This document shows, piece after piece, positions 12,936 to 25,200 of a DNA stretch of 64,000 bases; position 1 is the stretch's first letter, and the number at the start of each line of letters is the position of its first letter. The DNA is taken from positions 2,604,001 through 2,668,000 of the forward strand of contig CM035308.1 in assembly GCA_002900995.3 (NCBI GenBank). The letters run 5' to 3'. The notes under the pieces are model-generated. The model did not search any database. It saw only the letters and a program-made list of their open reading frames with translations, and was not told where the DNA came from. This DNA is from Ganoderma boninense. Lineage: Eukaryota; Basidiomycota; Agaricomycetes; Polyporales; Polyporaceae. A program made the translations under genes and the position numbers.

Positions 12936-13750
12936 TCAATCATCCTCCACGTCAAGATCCCCCTCAATCCCGACACCCTCGCCAGAATCATCAAATACGA
13001 CTTCGTTGGCGTCGTAGTCCCATTGGCCGTCAGCTGGATAATCTTCCTGGTATTCGGAGTAGACGACGGCATTGGCTTGCTCGCCTTGTGTCGACTGGGC
13101 GCCATCGGCGATCCCGTTGATGGGTGCAGCACGATTGTGCAGGGATCCTTTCACGGTATCTAGGATGTCTTCCATCTGGTCGCCGAGGCGGTCCTCAAGT
13201 TCCTCGATTATCTGCGCTGCACTTGAAAAGGGATCACACGGATGTGGGACAAATTGACGTACAACGTAGAGCTCGACGGCCTCGGTAGGAGCCAGGTTCA
13301 CGACCTGGAGCTTCTCAGCTTTTGTGAGGTCCCACTGAGCGAGGCCCCGAGTAAGCTTGGCGATGCCCTCAGGGCTCTGCGATGCAGTGGGCTGGTAGTC
13401 TGCGGATAGGTATTGGATGGCCTACAAGGGAATCATGTCTACAGTCAGTCGGCCTCCTGCCCTCTATGTGCGCTATTGTCTGGACGGAACTCACCTCGAC
13501 CTCGACCGTCCGCAAGTTCTCACAGACATCATCTAGCTGTGCTTGGTGTTTTGGAGGGAGACCCGCCGCCTCTTCCTCCTTCTTAATGCGAAGTGCAGTT
13601 TTTGTCCGTGCGAGATGGTCGCTCTCGAGCTCTCGGAGGAGCGTTAGGACCTCGTAGTTAGATAGCAGCGCTGAGCGATGATTGAGGACCTGTTGGCGAG
13701 CGGTCAAACGGGAGGTCCGTCGTCCTCCGGAAAATTGCACCGACCTCCAT
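12936..13750 (-). CDS. RPC9: DNA-directed RNA polymerase III subunit RPC9 (yeast Rpc17)
   Basis: Four exons (13750-13745, 13689-13495, 13421-13263, 13211-12936) join in phase to 211 residues. The predicted first exon is only ATGGAG, giving a start MEVLNHRSALLSNYEVLTLL that matches the family's short N-terminus. An unspliced longer start at 13797 is possible but adds an unlike N-terminus. The body carries the Rpb4/RPC9 pattern: NYEVLTLLRELE, an ENLRTVEVE helix, then LTKAEKLQVVNLAPTEAVELYV and IIEELEDRLGDQMEDILDTV. The subunit pairs with the Rpb7-like subunit to form the polymerase III stalk used in initiation on tRNA and 5S genes. Members usually end soon after the last helix; this one has an extra acidic tail of about 75 residues, of unknown role. 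Divergent from NOT2. Confidence 0.9.
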
Positions 13751-14003
13751 CGGACGATCAAAGAGGGAGGAAAAGGAGACCAGGCAGCATACAGCACGGC
13801 CTAGAGGTATAAAGAGAGGTTGTCGCCGAGTCCGGGGTGTCTGCCAAGGTCGAGGTCGGGAGTCAAGTCATTGCCAACGGGCGCCTGCCATCCATTCCCG
13901 CTTGCTACCCCGCCACCACCATCCGACGCTGCGAGCAAATACTCTTTTCTTGACATCCACGTCGCTTTTACTCCCTCTCGCCCTCACAAGCACCCCAGAA
14001 AAC
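13751..14003. promoter_or_regulatory. bidirectional promoter region between RPC9 and NOT2
   Basis: The two housekeeping genes diverge across only about 250 bp, so their promoters must share this segment. The NOT2 side is a CT-rich, ATG-poor leader typical of fungal 5' UTRs. No clear TATA box was seen. Confidence 0.5.
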
Positions 14004-16065
14004 ATGCATCGACCAGGTAATCGCCTGAGCTCCCGGCTGCCGGACGGTATGTTTACATCGCGTGCAGGTCAACCTCCCCAGCGTCCGCCAAGTCTCGGCC
14101 CCAACCCCGCGCTCGGTGGACCATTCCGCGGCCCATATCCAACCTATGGCATGCCGCAAAGGAATGTCATGCCAGGATACCCAACCCTCCCCAACCAGAG
14201 GACGGTCGTCCCCCAGCCATCCCCAAACTTCCTTCAGCAGCGCGGCGGCCAGAACAACTTCCCTTACGGTGCGGGCACGCTCCAGCAGCAGCAGGCCCAG
14301 TCGCAGTCGCAGCAGCAGCTCGCATCTCAGGGCGCACTCCCTCACCCCGCCGCGGCCCCGCCTCAGCAGCAGCAGACGCAGAATAATCAGAATCAGGGCC
14401 CGGGCGCCAGTGCGGGCACGACGTTGCCGCCGCACCTTGCGCAGAACGCGGCGCCGGGCAGCCTCGCGCCGTCCGTGTCATCCCAGAGCGAGGTCGGGCT
14501 CGATCCGAACGACTTCCCGGCGCTCGGGGCGACGCCTGCGAGCAGCGCGGCCGCGGCGGCGAACGCGAACGCAAACAACACGACGAGCTATGCGAGCCAG
14601 GCGGGGACGGGTGCAGGAGGCGGTGGGGGACAGGCGGGGAGCGGATTGGGTGCGAACCAGCAGAGGGAGCTGACGGCGGAGGACTTCCCGGCACTTGGTG
14701 GGCAGGCTCAGACGGCACAGCAGCAACAGACGACAGCATCGCAACAGACCCCTACAGACGGCCACCCGCCAGGTCTGAACGGCTTCCAGCAGCATGTAGA
14801 TCCGCAACATCGACAGAATCTCTTGGGATCGCTAGCAGGAGGGGCACAGCAGCAGCCGGGGTTGTTGAACTTGGGGCAGCAGGCGAGGAATGTGCATCCG
14901 GGGTTCCAGTCAGATGTGGACAAGCAGCGGGTGCGTGCATCCTTTTGAGCATCTTAATTTTTCTAGAGCCCTTATGGGGTATAGAATTTCGCCCTGAAGA
15001 ACAACCATGCGGGCGCAGCAGCCTGGAATTCGCCGAATGTCAATCCCGGTACACAACAGACAGCCTCATTCCCCAATGGCCAGCAGAACCACACACAGGC
15101 GCAGGCGTCCTCGCAGCAGCCGCAACAACAGCAAACACAACCGCACCTAAATGCGCCCCCAGGTGTCCCACCCCCCTCGTCATTCCCTCAGCAACCTGCA
15201 CCCGCACAGCAAACACCATACGTCGCGAACGGCACCGTGGCAGGAGACACTCCGCATCATCCGTCCCAAGGGCCGGCGCACGCAACAAGTGCAGTACCAC
15301 AAACGCCCGCGCAGCAAGTTCTGATGTCTCCCGCAGACAGATGGGGCCTCCTCGGGTTGCTCGCGCTGATCAAGAGCGCAGACCCTGACCAGAGTCTACT
15401 AGCAATAGGCACAGATCTTGGGACGATGGGGCTGGACATGCAAAATCCTGGGTGAGCATGCTGATGCTTCCATGTTTATTAGTCCCTCATACTCGTACGG
15501 CTTAGAAGCCTGTACTCCACATTCATCACACCGTGGGCAGACTCTTCCGCGGCCCACACGGTAGAACCCGACTTCCACCTACCGGCGTGTTATAACGTCC
15601 AGCCTCCACCCCCAGGGCCAAGCAAGGCGGCCGCCTTCAGCGACGAGACACTGTTCTTCATGTTCTACTCCTCTCCTCGGGACGCACTTCAAGAAATTGC
15701 CGCACAAGAACTGTGAGCCCGTTCCACTCTTCCCAGTTTGACGCACGTTGACAGACCCGCTCTCTGCTAGGTTCAACCGGAATTGGCGGTACCACAAAGA
15801 CCTGCGTCTCTGGCTCACCAAGGAGAGCGGCACCCAAATGTCAGCGAAGATCGCTGGCGGCGAGCAGGGCAGGTACTCGTACTGGGATCCGGAGATGTGG
15901 GAGAAGACACAGAAGGATCTGACGGTGATGTACTCGGACCTCGAAGAGAAGCACGCGGCCTTTGGGCAGTCACTTAACGCTGCCGGCGCCGCACAGCCGC
16001 ACCCGACTCCGCAGCCTGCGCGCGTTGGGCAGGCGTTCCAGGGCATCAGCATGAGCGCGATGTGA
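14004..16065 (+). CDS. NOT2: CCR4-NOT complex subunit NOT2 (CDC36 family)
   Basis: Four exons (14004-14930, 14985-15451, 15506-15712, 15771-16065) join in phase to 631 residues. The N-terminal 430 residues are disordered and rich in Gln, Ala and Pro, with two short conserved motifs, LDPNDFPALG and LTAEDFPALGG, typical of NOT2 anchoring segments. The C-terminal NOT-box domain starts about residue 440 with RWGLLGLLALIKSADPDQS and LAIGTDLGTMGLDM, then LYSTFITPWADS, DETLFFMFYSSPRD and FNRNWRYHKDLRLWLTKE. In the complex NOT2 pairs with NOT3/5 and binds NOT1, linking deadenylation and transcription control. Start chosen at the first ATG giving MHRPGNRLSSRL; an upstream in-frame ATG at 13902 lies in the likely 5' UTR. 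Confidence 0.95.
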
Positions 16066-17040
16066 AGCGCAAGGACAGGCTAAGTAAGTAGGGCCAGAAG
16101 GACGCGAGGTCCCGTGTTCGCCATTCTGCTTTCGACGTTCAACTCTTCGGACAGAAACAACGCACTTCCCCCCTCATTCGGTCTGCCACGTACCCGTATC
16201 ATCGCCACCCATCGATCGTTATTTGTGTTCTGTGTTCCAGTGTTCAACCAACCCCTCTCCCTTTCTGTCGGTGCTGCTCTCCCTCTTTCCTTGATCGTCG
16301 AGCTACCATACGCTTGTATCTGTAAGCCACACTGTTTGAATCATATCACCCGCCTATTGGCTGTCGTCTGCTATTGTTTTCTCGATGCTTGAGAAGTGAT
16401 TACCGGAAATCTTAAACGGCGTATGGGTCTTCCTCAATGTCATTGTAAGCGTCAGAGTCAGAGAGGTATGTAGGGGAACCAGGACAAGGCGGCGCTTGCA
16501 ATTGGTCGAGCAGTGACGCCAACAGCTTGGACCTCCACTACCATGTTCCTTCCGCTAGTATACGCACTCACGCAGACTCACGCTCGTGCATTATGAGTCT
16601 CATCATCGACAATACTCCCCAATCCTCTTCACTAGCTGGATTGCAATGCTCAGCTGAGGCACGCTTGGGGCGTTGAAGCGTGATGCTGGGAAACTCATCG
16701 AACACTGCTGGGTGAGTGATTGTCCTCCCGCGGTCCGTTAAGTTGAAATGGAATGCAGGTCCGAGGAGCTGATTGACCTATATTTACAGGTGCTATCGCA
16801 TCGACTGACATGCAATCAGTGGAGTCATAGTACGGTGGAATCTATGTTGTCAAAATGGACGACTCAACGCCATGACGTGCCGGGCGAGCGTCAGCTCGAG
16901 AGACCGTCATGGTTCCCAACATGATTCCACTAGTTAAATCGTCTAGTTAGGCTGGGACCTGCTGGGACCTGCTGAACCCCTTTGAAATATAGGTTCGCTC
17001 AATGACCACTAGCAGCTGACCAGCACTCCGGTTAACCTTG
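16066..17040. other. intergenic region before the transposon cluster
   Basis: Holds the NOT2 3' UTR and then AT-richer sequence with no supported gene. It marks the boundary between gene space and nested repeats. Confidence 0.4.
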
Positions 17041-17063
17041 CATCAGCAAAAGTGAAAAAATGT
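17041..17063 (+). repeat. left terminal/subterminal inverted motif of the Plavaka-type element
   Basis: CATCAGCAAAAGTGAAAAA and four more bases, matched in reverse complement at 28373-28395 with two differences. Sequence outside it is only weakly similar, so it may be subterminal rather than the true end. Confidence 0.6.
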
Positions 17064-17467
17064 CGGCCGGACGTGCGGACGCTGCCTCCAAAGCTCATAA
17101 GCGCGCGGGCGCGCGATCCTGTCCAATTTGGGTGGTAGAAACGCGCTCCCTCGCAATCCTCGTATTTTCGAGCACCATTTGCCCCAGGATGCCTGTCCAC
17201 ACTTATTTAGGAAAAGATCCTGTCAGTACACATCCAATATAATCCTACAGATTCTTGGAACACGAACGCAGCGGAGAGACTTGGTGATGAACACCGGAGA
17301 GCAGCAAGCTTCAAGACCACGCTGCGTTTGAGGTCGTCAAGCGTGTTATTGAAGTACTCCTCGCGCATCTTGAAGATGCGGCGAGGAGCGAGTCAGGGTG
17401 CGTCCGAGCGCAGCAGACAGGCTGCAAAGATCATACCTGTTGCAAATGTAAGTAGCCGCCATTTGTG

Positions 17468-20400
17468 TTACATAGGCGCGAAGCCCAGCTGCGCTAACTC
17501 CGCCTCATCCTCGCCCATCGCGACCTCACCGTCCTCTGGCCCGAGGGCACTGTCATCCTCCTCCTCCTCACCAGCCAATTCCTCCTCCATGCCCTCTACG
17601 CCGTCCGAGCCCTCATCATCAGAGCCCTCCTTCTCGCTGTCCGAGTCCTGACGGTTCTCCACTGCAGAAGGCCCCGCAGTGTCTCGCTCCTGGTCCATTT
17701 CTCGGTCGTAAGCTTCACCGTCAAGTTCCGTAATAGGTTCCGGAACCGCCGACGGAGCCTTCTGCGAGCCACCGGCACTGCCACGTTGATGCCCTACGGC
17801 GCCACCATGGTACCGCATGAACATGTCGCGGTCTACGAAACTGTAGAAGAACAAAATCAGCGCTGGCAGAGAAGCCAAACAGATATTTACCCACATCCCT
17901 ACGTAGTGGCAGTTCCAGTCAATATCGTCTTCATCTTCGCGACGTGCGATGCTATATCCGGGCAGTGCGGCATCAGACTGACCGTGGGCGAAGGCGGGCA
18001 TCAGATGTGCGGCACGGAGGACCTGTGCAGGCGACAGAAAACCAAATGCGCCATCATCGAGCGGCACCCATTTGAGTCGCGGCAGACGGCGCGCCTTGAA
18101 TCCACTTGGCGCGCGAGTGTCGAGGTCGAACCATCGGACCCAGAGAACGTGAATGAGCTCTGGTTCTGTGTCGTCCTTCCCCTCGAGGTCATCTCCCGCA
18201 CGGTAAGCCTTTACGTGGAAGATTCCGATAACGCGCGCATACAGGTAGGGGTGCACTGCATCGTCAGGCGCGACCATCATAATATCCGGGTGTGTTCGCG
18301 GGTTAATGGAATCTTGATCGCGACGCATGTCGTAGCGGGTATAGTTGACACGGAAAACTTTGTGTTGATATAGTTTTTCACCCTCGATGCGCACGGAGAA
18401 GAGGTCGTCATTTGTGGGGATGTAGTCTGGTGGCAGCGCATCACCGCCTGGTAGCCGACGGAGGAGATGCGCCTTCAGCTCCCGCTCGAAATTCTATCAG
18501 GCAAATATCAATGTTACTGTGTAAGGCAATGAGGCACCTGGCGGGCGACACATACCTCGCAAGCAGGATCCCCCTCGTTTTCATAGAGAAAATCATCAAG
18601 CTTGACAGGATATCGTGCTTCACACGAAATGTGGTGGTGTTGATCTGGCTGCGTAGGAGGGAGGGGCTGGGCATCTTGAAATCGGAGCTGGAGCCGCCGC
18701 CCCTTACGAGATCGGGTCTTCGCCTTGCCACGCTTCCGCAGTGGCGGGTCCTGTACTTGCATCTTCGAAATTTTGCCCAGAACGGCAGCACGCCGCACCT
18801 CCAAGCCGATCTGAAGGCCGAAAGCTGAGTTCTTGTTTGTGCGCGTGTAGAACCGCTTCGCACGTCGGTGTTCGAACTCGCCCTGTTGTGAGTTAGAAAA
18901 GAACAATTGGAATCATGCGAGGACGTACCATCTGTGTGGTCTTATTGTCTGTGGTGCCCGTTTCGGAGATTGCCCGGGCGTGATCGCCTAGGCGATGATA
19001 CTTCGGTGTATCTAAGACCGTGAATGCTTTGAATTTCGGCAGCAGCGTGGCGCTGTCGCTGGACGTAACTACTCCGGACGCCTGCATCTTGGCTGCTCGA
19101 CGACAATGTCGAGACTGGGTTTCTCTTGGCAGTTCCCTGGTCTCGTATCGAGGGCACACATGGCGGAGGAAGGCTCGCATAGCCTGGCCAAGAGTACTCG
19201 TCGCGGTGCTGAACGCTGAGATCGTAGAGTCGGAATGTAGCTGGAGCTTAGCCAGCGCGTGCCACCGACCAAGCTCAAACAGCATAGTGAGAACAATGGA
19301 ATTCATGGGCTCCGGGAGCAGGCCCTCGAAGCACGGAATGGCGCACTACTAGATTATTAGTAATGCCAGTGTAAGGCGGCATGTGATCTCGTACCTTCAA
19401 GACCTGTTCAAAGTCCCGAGCAGCGAACTTCTTCATGCCGGAGACGTTACCGCCAAAACACCGAATAATTGCCCGTCCAAACGTGGGGATCATCGAGAAT
19501 CTACAATTATTATTAGGACTGTTCAATCCGTGACACCGAATCCCACGAGTTATCGATGCAAGCAAGAACGAACACATGGAGTCATCAAACCCAAGCTGAG
19601 AGCTGAGATGTCTATGGGGCTATGCAAGGGCAGGATTGACTGACACACCGCTCGTCCAACTTCTGACATCCATCGCGGCCTGCGGCAATCAAGATCCGGA
19701 TGAGATGCATAAACGTGCCCTTCCAAACGCCGAGTTCAAACTCGTGCATAAGGTCGGGCACGAACAGCTCGTATACGTTGCGTCCGAAAGATGCAAACCT
19801 CTCGGAGAAAGCAGACTACATTGTGTACAACAGTCAGCCTTGGCATCATGATCAGCATGTGAGAAACGTACACGAGTTGGGGTCATGGAAAAAGAACCGA
19901 GTTTTGTGGCCTTCACGCTGTTGCCTTCGGGGGCTGTCCCCTTCTCGAAGATCCACTTGCGGACCATCCTGATGACATCGTGGAGGACGCTGGTATCCTT
20001 GCGTGCCATCTTGACCCGGTCCGCCATGTCAGTCTTCATCCCCATCTTCCAGAAGTTGCATCTGTCTATTGTGCAGTCAGGGCAGGCATGGCGGCCAAGG
20101 CATTTGATACACGCGACAAGGCACCTCAGACCTGCTGAGCAGGAAAGTTAGTGAAAGGTAAAATAGTAAAAATAGGGTACATACTTCTCAGGATAGTCAG
20201 CTGAATAAATAAAAATGCGCGGAAAGATACGTCGTAAGATACCATCGGCGCAGAGCAGGAGAATGCCATGTTCATATGCCTTCATGAACTCGTCGTCAAG
20301 GAGGAGGAGCCAGACCTGCTGGATAAGGTCGTGCTTGATGAGTCGTATCACGGCCTCCGTTGGAGGGGCACCGTAGCACTCGGCATAGTACTGGAATAGG

Positions 20401-22010
20401 GTGGCTGGCAGCTGATCGCCGGGGTTAGCAGACAGGCTTTTGCAATCACTAAAGAAATACTCACGGAGGGTATGTAAGCCAGATGATGGGCAGCAAACAT
20501 AGTTGGTTTGAGGCGCAGGTACTTGGACAGATTGAGGAAATACGCATAGATTGGCCAAAGAGATGCTGAGCTGAAGTTGGCCAAGAGGGTTGAGTCGGAG
20601 TAGACGCCAATGGCTGCAATGACGCGCTCAGTGTTGGGGGGATCGTCGGGGTTGGGGGGCTGTCGCTGGAGCTCTTCATGCTCACGGATCATGGCGTCAC
20701 AGTTGTACACGTCAGTATATAGACGTTCTGGCTGTGCGTCAGGTTGGTCGGGCGTAGCACGTTTGCGGAACAAGGTGTGTGGGTACCAGTGGAACTTGTG
20801 AGCCGTGACATCAGTAAACACGGACTTGATGACCTCGACGAAGGGCCGATACCAGATCTTCTTGATATCTAAGTTGTGCGCGTGCTCTTCGTCTTCATGT
20901 GATTCGCCAGCCCTCGGGAGAGCGATCCTGACCGAGCCCTCGCGCCACCCATCCTCCGCCGAGAATGCGCCCCCGGTTGCCCTGAAATCGTCAAGCTTCC
21001 GCTGGCCATCCTCGACCCGGAATCCGAGGAGATCCTCCTTCTTAAAGCGCTCATCCGTGACTATGTCGACCATGCGCTGAAGCTCCCCAGCTGATTTCGC
21101 AACAGACCCTGTATACTGCCACTCCATCAGCTTGAATGTTGACCAGTTCAAAAATGGTGCAAAGGAGTTGGCGGCAACGTCCCGAGCTTGAGTGAGCAAG
21201 GTTCGAGCTGTGCTACCGAAGGGTCGAAGAGGATCACGTTCGCGGGGGTCCGGAGGGGCGCGAAGGTGTGTACCGGCATCAGCGAACACGTCGAGGGTGA
21301 GCCCCTCCTCCGGATCAGAGCGAGGAGCGATGGTATAGCGCCTGAACACGCCGAAGCGGTTGGGCTGCGTGTCGATCAATGGACACGTGGGCTCGCGTGG
21401 TGGTACGGCCGCCGGCGGGGGAGGAGGTATGGTCGCCAGCAGGGGAGGAGGTGGAAGGGGGCAGGGCTGGACATCTTCCATGCTTTCCTCCGGCGCATCT
21501 TCGACAGTAGCACGAGGTCGTCGAGGGGAGTTGGTAGAAACAGATGAAGGGACAGGCGCGGGGGGAGCTTCACGATGACCTGATGGAATGGCCTTGAGGC
21601 GAAGGTGAGGGAGCCCCTTGAGGGACGTCGGGAGCATGTCTGTGAATCTTGCGGGTATGCGACGTTGCCGACGGTGTGGGGGAGCATCCACAGCAATCAC
21701 AGGGATGCTAGCCTCCCGTTCAACCTGCATATATGCGGTCAGAAGAAATTCGCTGATGAAGGCTATGGTGGCGCACCTCTTGCTGGGCCCTCCGTGCCGC
21801 TAGTCTAGCCTTTGCCTCTCCCGCCTTCGCCTTCTTCTCCTCTGCCTTGCGCTGCTTGACGGCATTCCGTAGCCGTGATCTCTCCTGCTGCTTGTCGATA
21901 CGTCGTCGGATGCCCCCATCGACGAACGCCTGAGCCTTCTGGCACTTGTGCAGGTGGTTGCTGAGGTCGGCGTACGTCTTTTTGCAGCCGTAGCATTGTT
22001 CCTTGGCCAT
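17468..22010 (-). CDS. Plavaka-family transposase
   Basis: A multi-exon minus-strand gene. It starts at 22010 (MAKEQCYGCKKTYADLSNHL) with a C2HC finger followed by a Lys/Arg/Glu coiled coil, then a Pro-rich region. The core is the Plavaka transposase fold signature: IKKIWYRPFVEVIKSVF, IGVYSDSTLLANFSSASLWP, a CIKCLGRHACPDC cluster, DLMHEFELGVWKGTF, FKAFTVLDTPKYHRLGDHAR and a C-terminal block NYTRYDMRRDQDSINPRTHP with DRDMFMRYHGGAVGH. These match the CACTA-related Plavaka transposases common in Agaricomycetes. The tail after about residue 1100 is acidic. Exon 1 is 22010-21778 or 21777 and exon 2 starts at 21724; later introns are short but I did not fix every boundary. I saw no clear disabling stop, so activity is possible but untested. 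Confidence 0.82.
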
Positions 22011-22297
22011 CCAGAACAGAGAGAGGGAGAAGAGGAGGAGGAGGACCCAGAGAGGTCGCATACCGGGGATGCGGTGGCCAGAGGAAGAGTCAGAGGGCGG
22101 CTAAGTCTCATCTGTGGGCAGCTCACGCGATCACGTGATACGGCGCGTTCCATGGGACGCGTCGTGTCGCATCACGTCACCCAGATTTGACAGCCCCATA
22201 AATGAGCCTCCCCCGCAAAAAAAAGCAAGTCTCCGAGTTTGCCTTCTACCATCATCTTCCCCCCACACTCCAAGCCGCTCGAAACTATTCATCGCCC
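22011..22297. promoter_or_regulatory. bidirectional promoter of the Plavaka-type element
   Basis: A 287-bp gap between the divergent transposase and partner-gene starts. It contains a GATCACGTGATACGG palindromic stretch around 22128-22143 and a repeated CACGTGA/ATCACGTC pattern, candidates for shared control sites. Confidence 0.4.
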
Positions 22298-25200
22298 ATG
22301 GCTAGGGCCTCCATCAAGAAGAAGGACAAGACGGCCGCGCCCTCCAAGGCTGGCACTGCCGCCCAGGCTGTCCGTGGGAACCACGCCATGTAAGTCGTCG
22401 ACGACGTGCATATATGCGCATACACTTACCTCCCTTCATGCAGTTTCTTTTCCCCTCTTCCTGCAACACCTCCTCGCAAGCGCAGATGGCAGCGCGTCGA
22501 GTCCGACAGTGAGAACGACCAGGAGGAACCTCCTGCCAAGCTGAAGAAGACCTCCGAGAAGATAGTTCCGCGCCGCGGGCGCGAAGACAATGCGGATCGC
22601 GACACTGGCGCTCCGGGCGATCTTGATCGCCAGCACCGCAAATCAGGCGCCCCAAACCGGAACCCTCTTCCCTCACCACGTCCATCCTCTCCCTCGCCCC
22701 CTGATCCCACCTCATCCTCCCCATCTCCGCAACCCTCTTCCCGCCACGACCGGGCACCACGAGACTCTGCTCAACGCGATCGTACTCGGCGCGACACTTG
22801 CTCAAAGGCCTCCACTCAATATAAGCCAACCCAAGCCGAATCGCGCGGCTCCCCCAAACACTCAATCTCGAACACCAGTGCCCCTTGACCTGTCCCCTCC
22901 AACCCCGGTCGTCTCTTCGCAGATCAGCTCAAGAACATGGTTGACATCGACAGTGAGGTTGAAGACCCTGACGAGCTCGACCTCGACCTCGATCTCGATC
23001 TCGACCTCGAGGAAGATGCCCCCAAGACCGGGAAGCGCAAAGCTAAGGGCCGGAAGGGCATGGCCAATCAGGATGATCAGGAGGATGACGACGACGACGG
23101 CAGCAACGGCTATGACCTCCGTGGCAACAACGAGGATGACGAAGAGGTCTCCGCAGAGGCCGTCGACAAGCTCATGGCCATCATCCACTCACGCGAGAAG
23201 CAGAAATATTCTTTAACGTCTGTGACCACTTCGCATCTCCCTGTCATACCACTGACTGCTTCGCTCTTAGGAAAAAGCAGTCGGACCCTCAGCAACTCCC
23301 TGGGCACTTCAAGAAGTGGGCTCGCAACGCTCTACGTCTCCTTGGCGTATACACGAACGTATACCAGACCATCACGACTGGCATGATGGTCTTGAAGGCT
23401 CACCCCTCGACAGCGGAGGAATACGCCCAGGCCTATGGGCTTGTACCAAACATGTGAGCATACCCGGATCTTTGTCGTCTCCTACCTGACGTCTGCATTC
23501 GCAGGAGTGCCGCTGCTGCAAAGTTTTACGCCAAGAAATTTATGTACCTCTGCCAGGCTGTTCCCAAGCTCAAGGCCCTTTGCGGGCATCTCCTGTATCG
23601 CTCCGCTGATATGTTTGTGTTTGCTAAATTTGTAAGTGTTCATCGTCCCTGTGAGCTCTGCTAACCTCCCTTCAGTTCAAGAAGCATGCCGGTGCTGGCC
23701 GGTCCTCCGACCTCTCAACGATAAGACGCAACTTCGCCTCCTACCTACCCCACATCACACTCTCTCACCATATGTTGTGGTAATGATACATCATTTTATG
23801 GTTATCTCCCAGGAGCGTTTTACATCATATTACGGTTAAATGCATGATGTATCATAAGCCCCCGGGGCTTATGCCGGATTCTACCCAATTAGGCAAGGCC
23901 TCCTCCGGGGCCTCCAGGGAGAGCCCCCATGCTTATCTAAGCCCTCCCGGGCCTGCTGTGGCTGTACCCTTTTGCTCCTCCCATCAATCCTTGCCTCCCG
24001 GGCCTGCTGTGGCTGTACCCTTTTGCTCCTCCCATCAATTCTGGCCCCCGGGGCCTACTGTGGCTGTGTCCCCTTGCTTCTCCCATCAATCCTGCCTTCC
24101 GGGATGCCTCCTCCCATCAAATATCAACCTCCCGGCTTCCCTGGCCCAATTAGGCAAGTGCCCAGTGCCTGGGAGGTGGGGGACCTTGTTCCCCTTGCTG
24201 TTAGGCCATTCCTGGGCCGTTTCCCTTCATTGTAGGTGCGTTCTGTTCGCATTTTCAAGGCGAACAAAATGTATATACTCAGTTACTACATAGTGGGCCC
24301 TACCCAGACCTATAGTGCCCCCTTATGGTCGACCTAGGGGGCACTGTTTGGTGAATATCTCTTCCATTTCTTGGCCGTTTTGGGCGCATGAGGGCTCATT
24401 GGATTCGCGTTTTTAATACGCATCTAACGAGCCCTCATGCGTCCAAATCCGTCCAGTGGTCGTCCCGGAGCAGATACCTTCTCCTCCTGGGGAGCAGGTA
24501 TCTGTATCTCAGCAACCCCTGTACCGTTTGCCTTGCTGTTTGCACTCACTTGTACGTCTGTTGTACTGCATTTCATGCAATGTATTCACTTGTACATTGA
24601 CAGTCAGCCCATCATGCAGGATGTCCATCAGTATGCAGCCCCTCCTACTTCGACAGCCCATATCTCCACAACGCATGGGCCGTTTTTTGTGCCCGTGGTA
24701 CGCCTGGAAAGCCCTTGCTCATAGCTTTCTAACGAGCCCCTGAACGTCCTGAACGGACCACTGGTCGTCTGGGGAGGCCAACCCTCTCCTCCTACCTCCA
24801 TCTTATACTCATCCATCTGTATCTCAGGCAGTTTCCCACCGTTTCCCCTCATCTCTTTTGCATCATAGATGTGTATGTACCTGCTACCTGAATCCATGAT
24901 TATATTTGTTATCAGGCCAATGGATCTATTTGGGCTCCCTTATCAGTATCCTCACAGTATACACCCTATGCCCCCCTTGGCCCACCATGGATAGGCTATG
25001 TAATAGGTCGACTAAATAGAGCTAAATCAGGGCTATCCAACGCAACAAGAATCATGCAAAACGGTCAAGTATTGGCCTAGTTATGATGTTTTCAACTCCA
25101 ATAGACCCACTGTATAACAGTAAGACACTCCGGGCAAGTGTCTTAACCCGGAAGGCAGGGTCTTAAACCAGCTGACAGGAACTGTTCAAGCTATAAGTTG

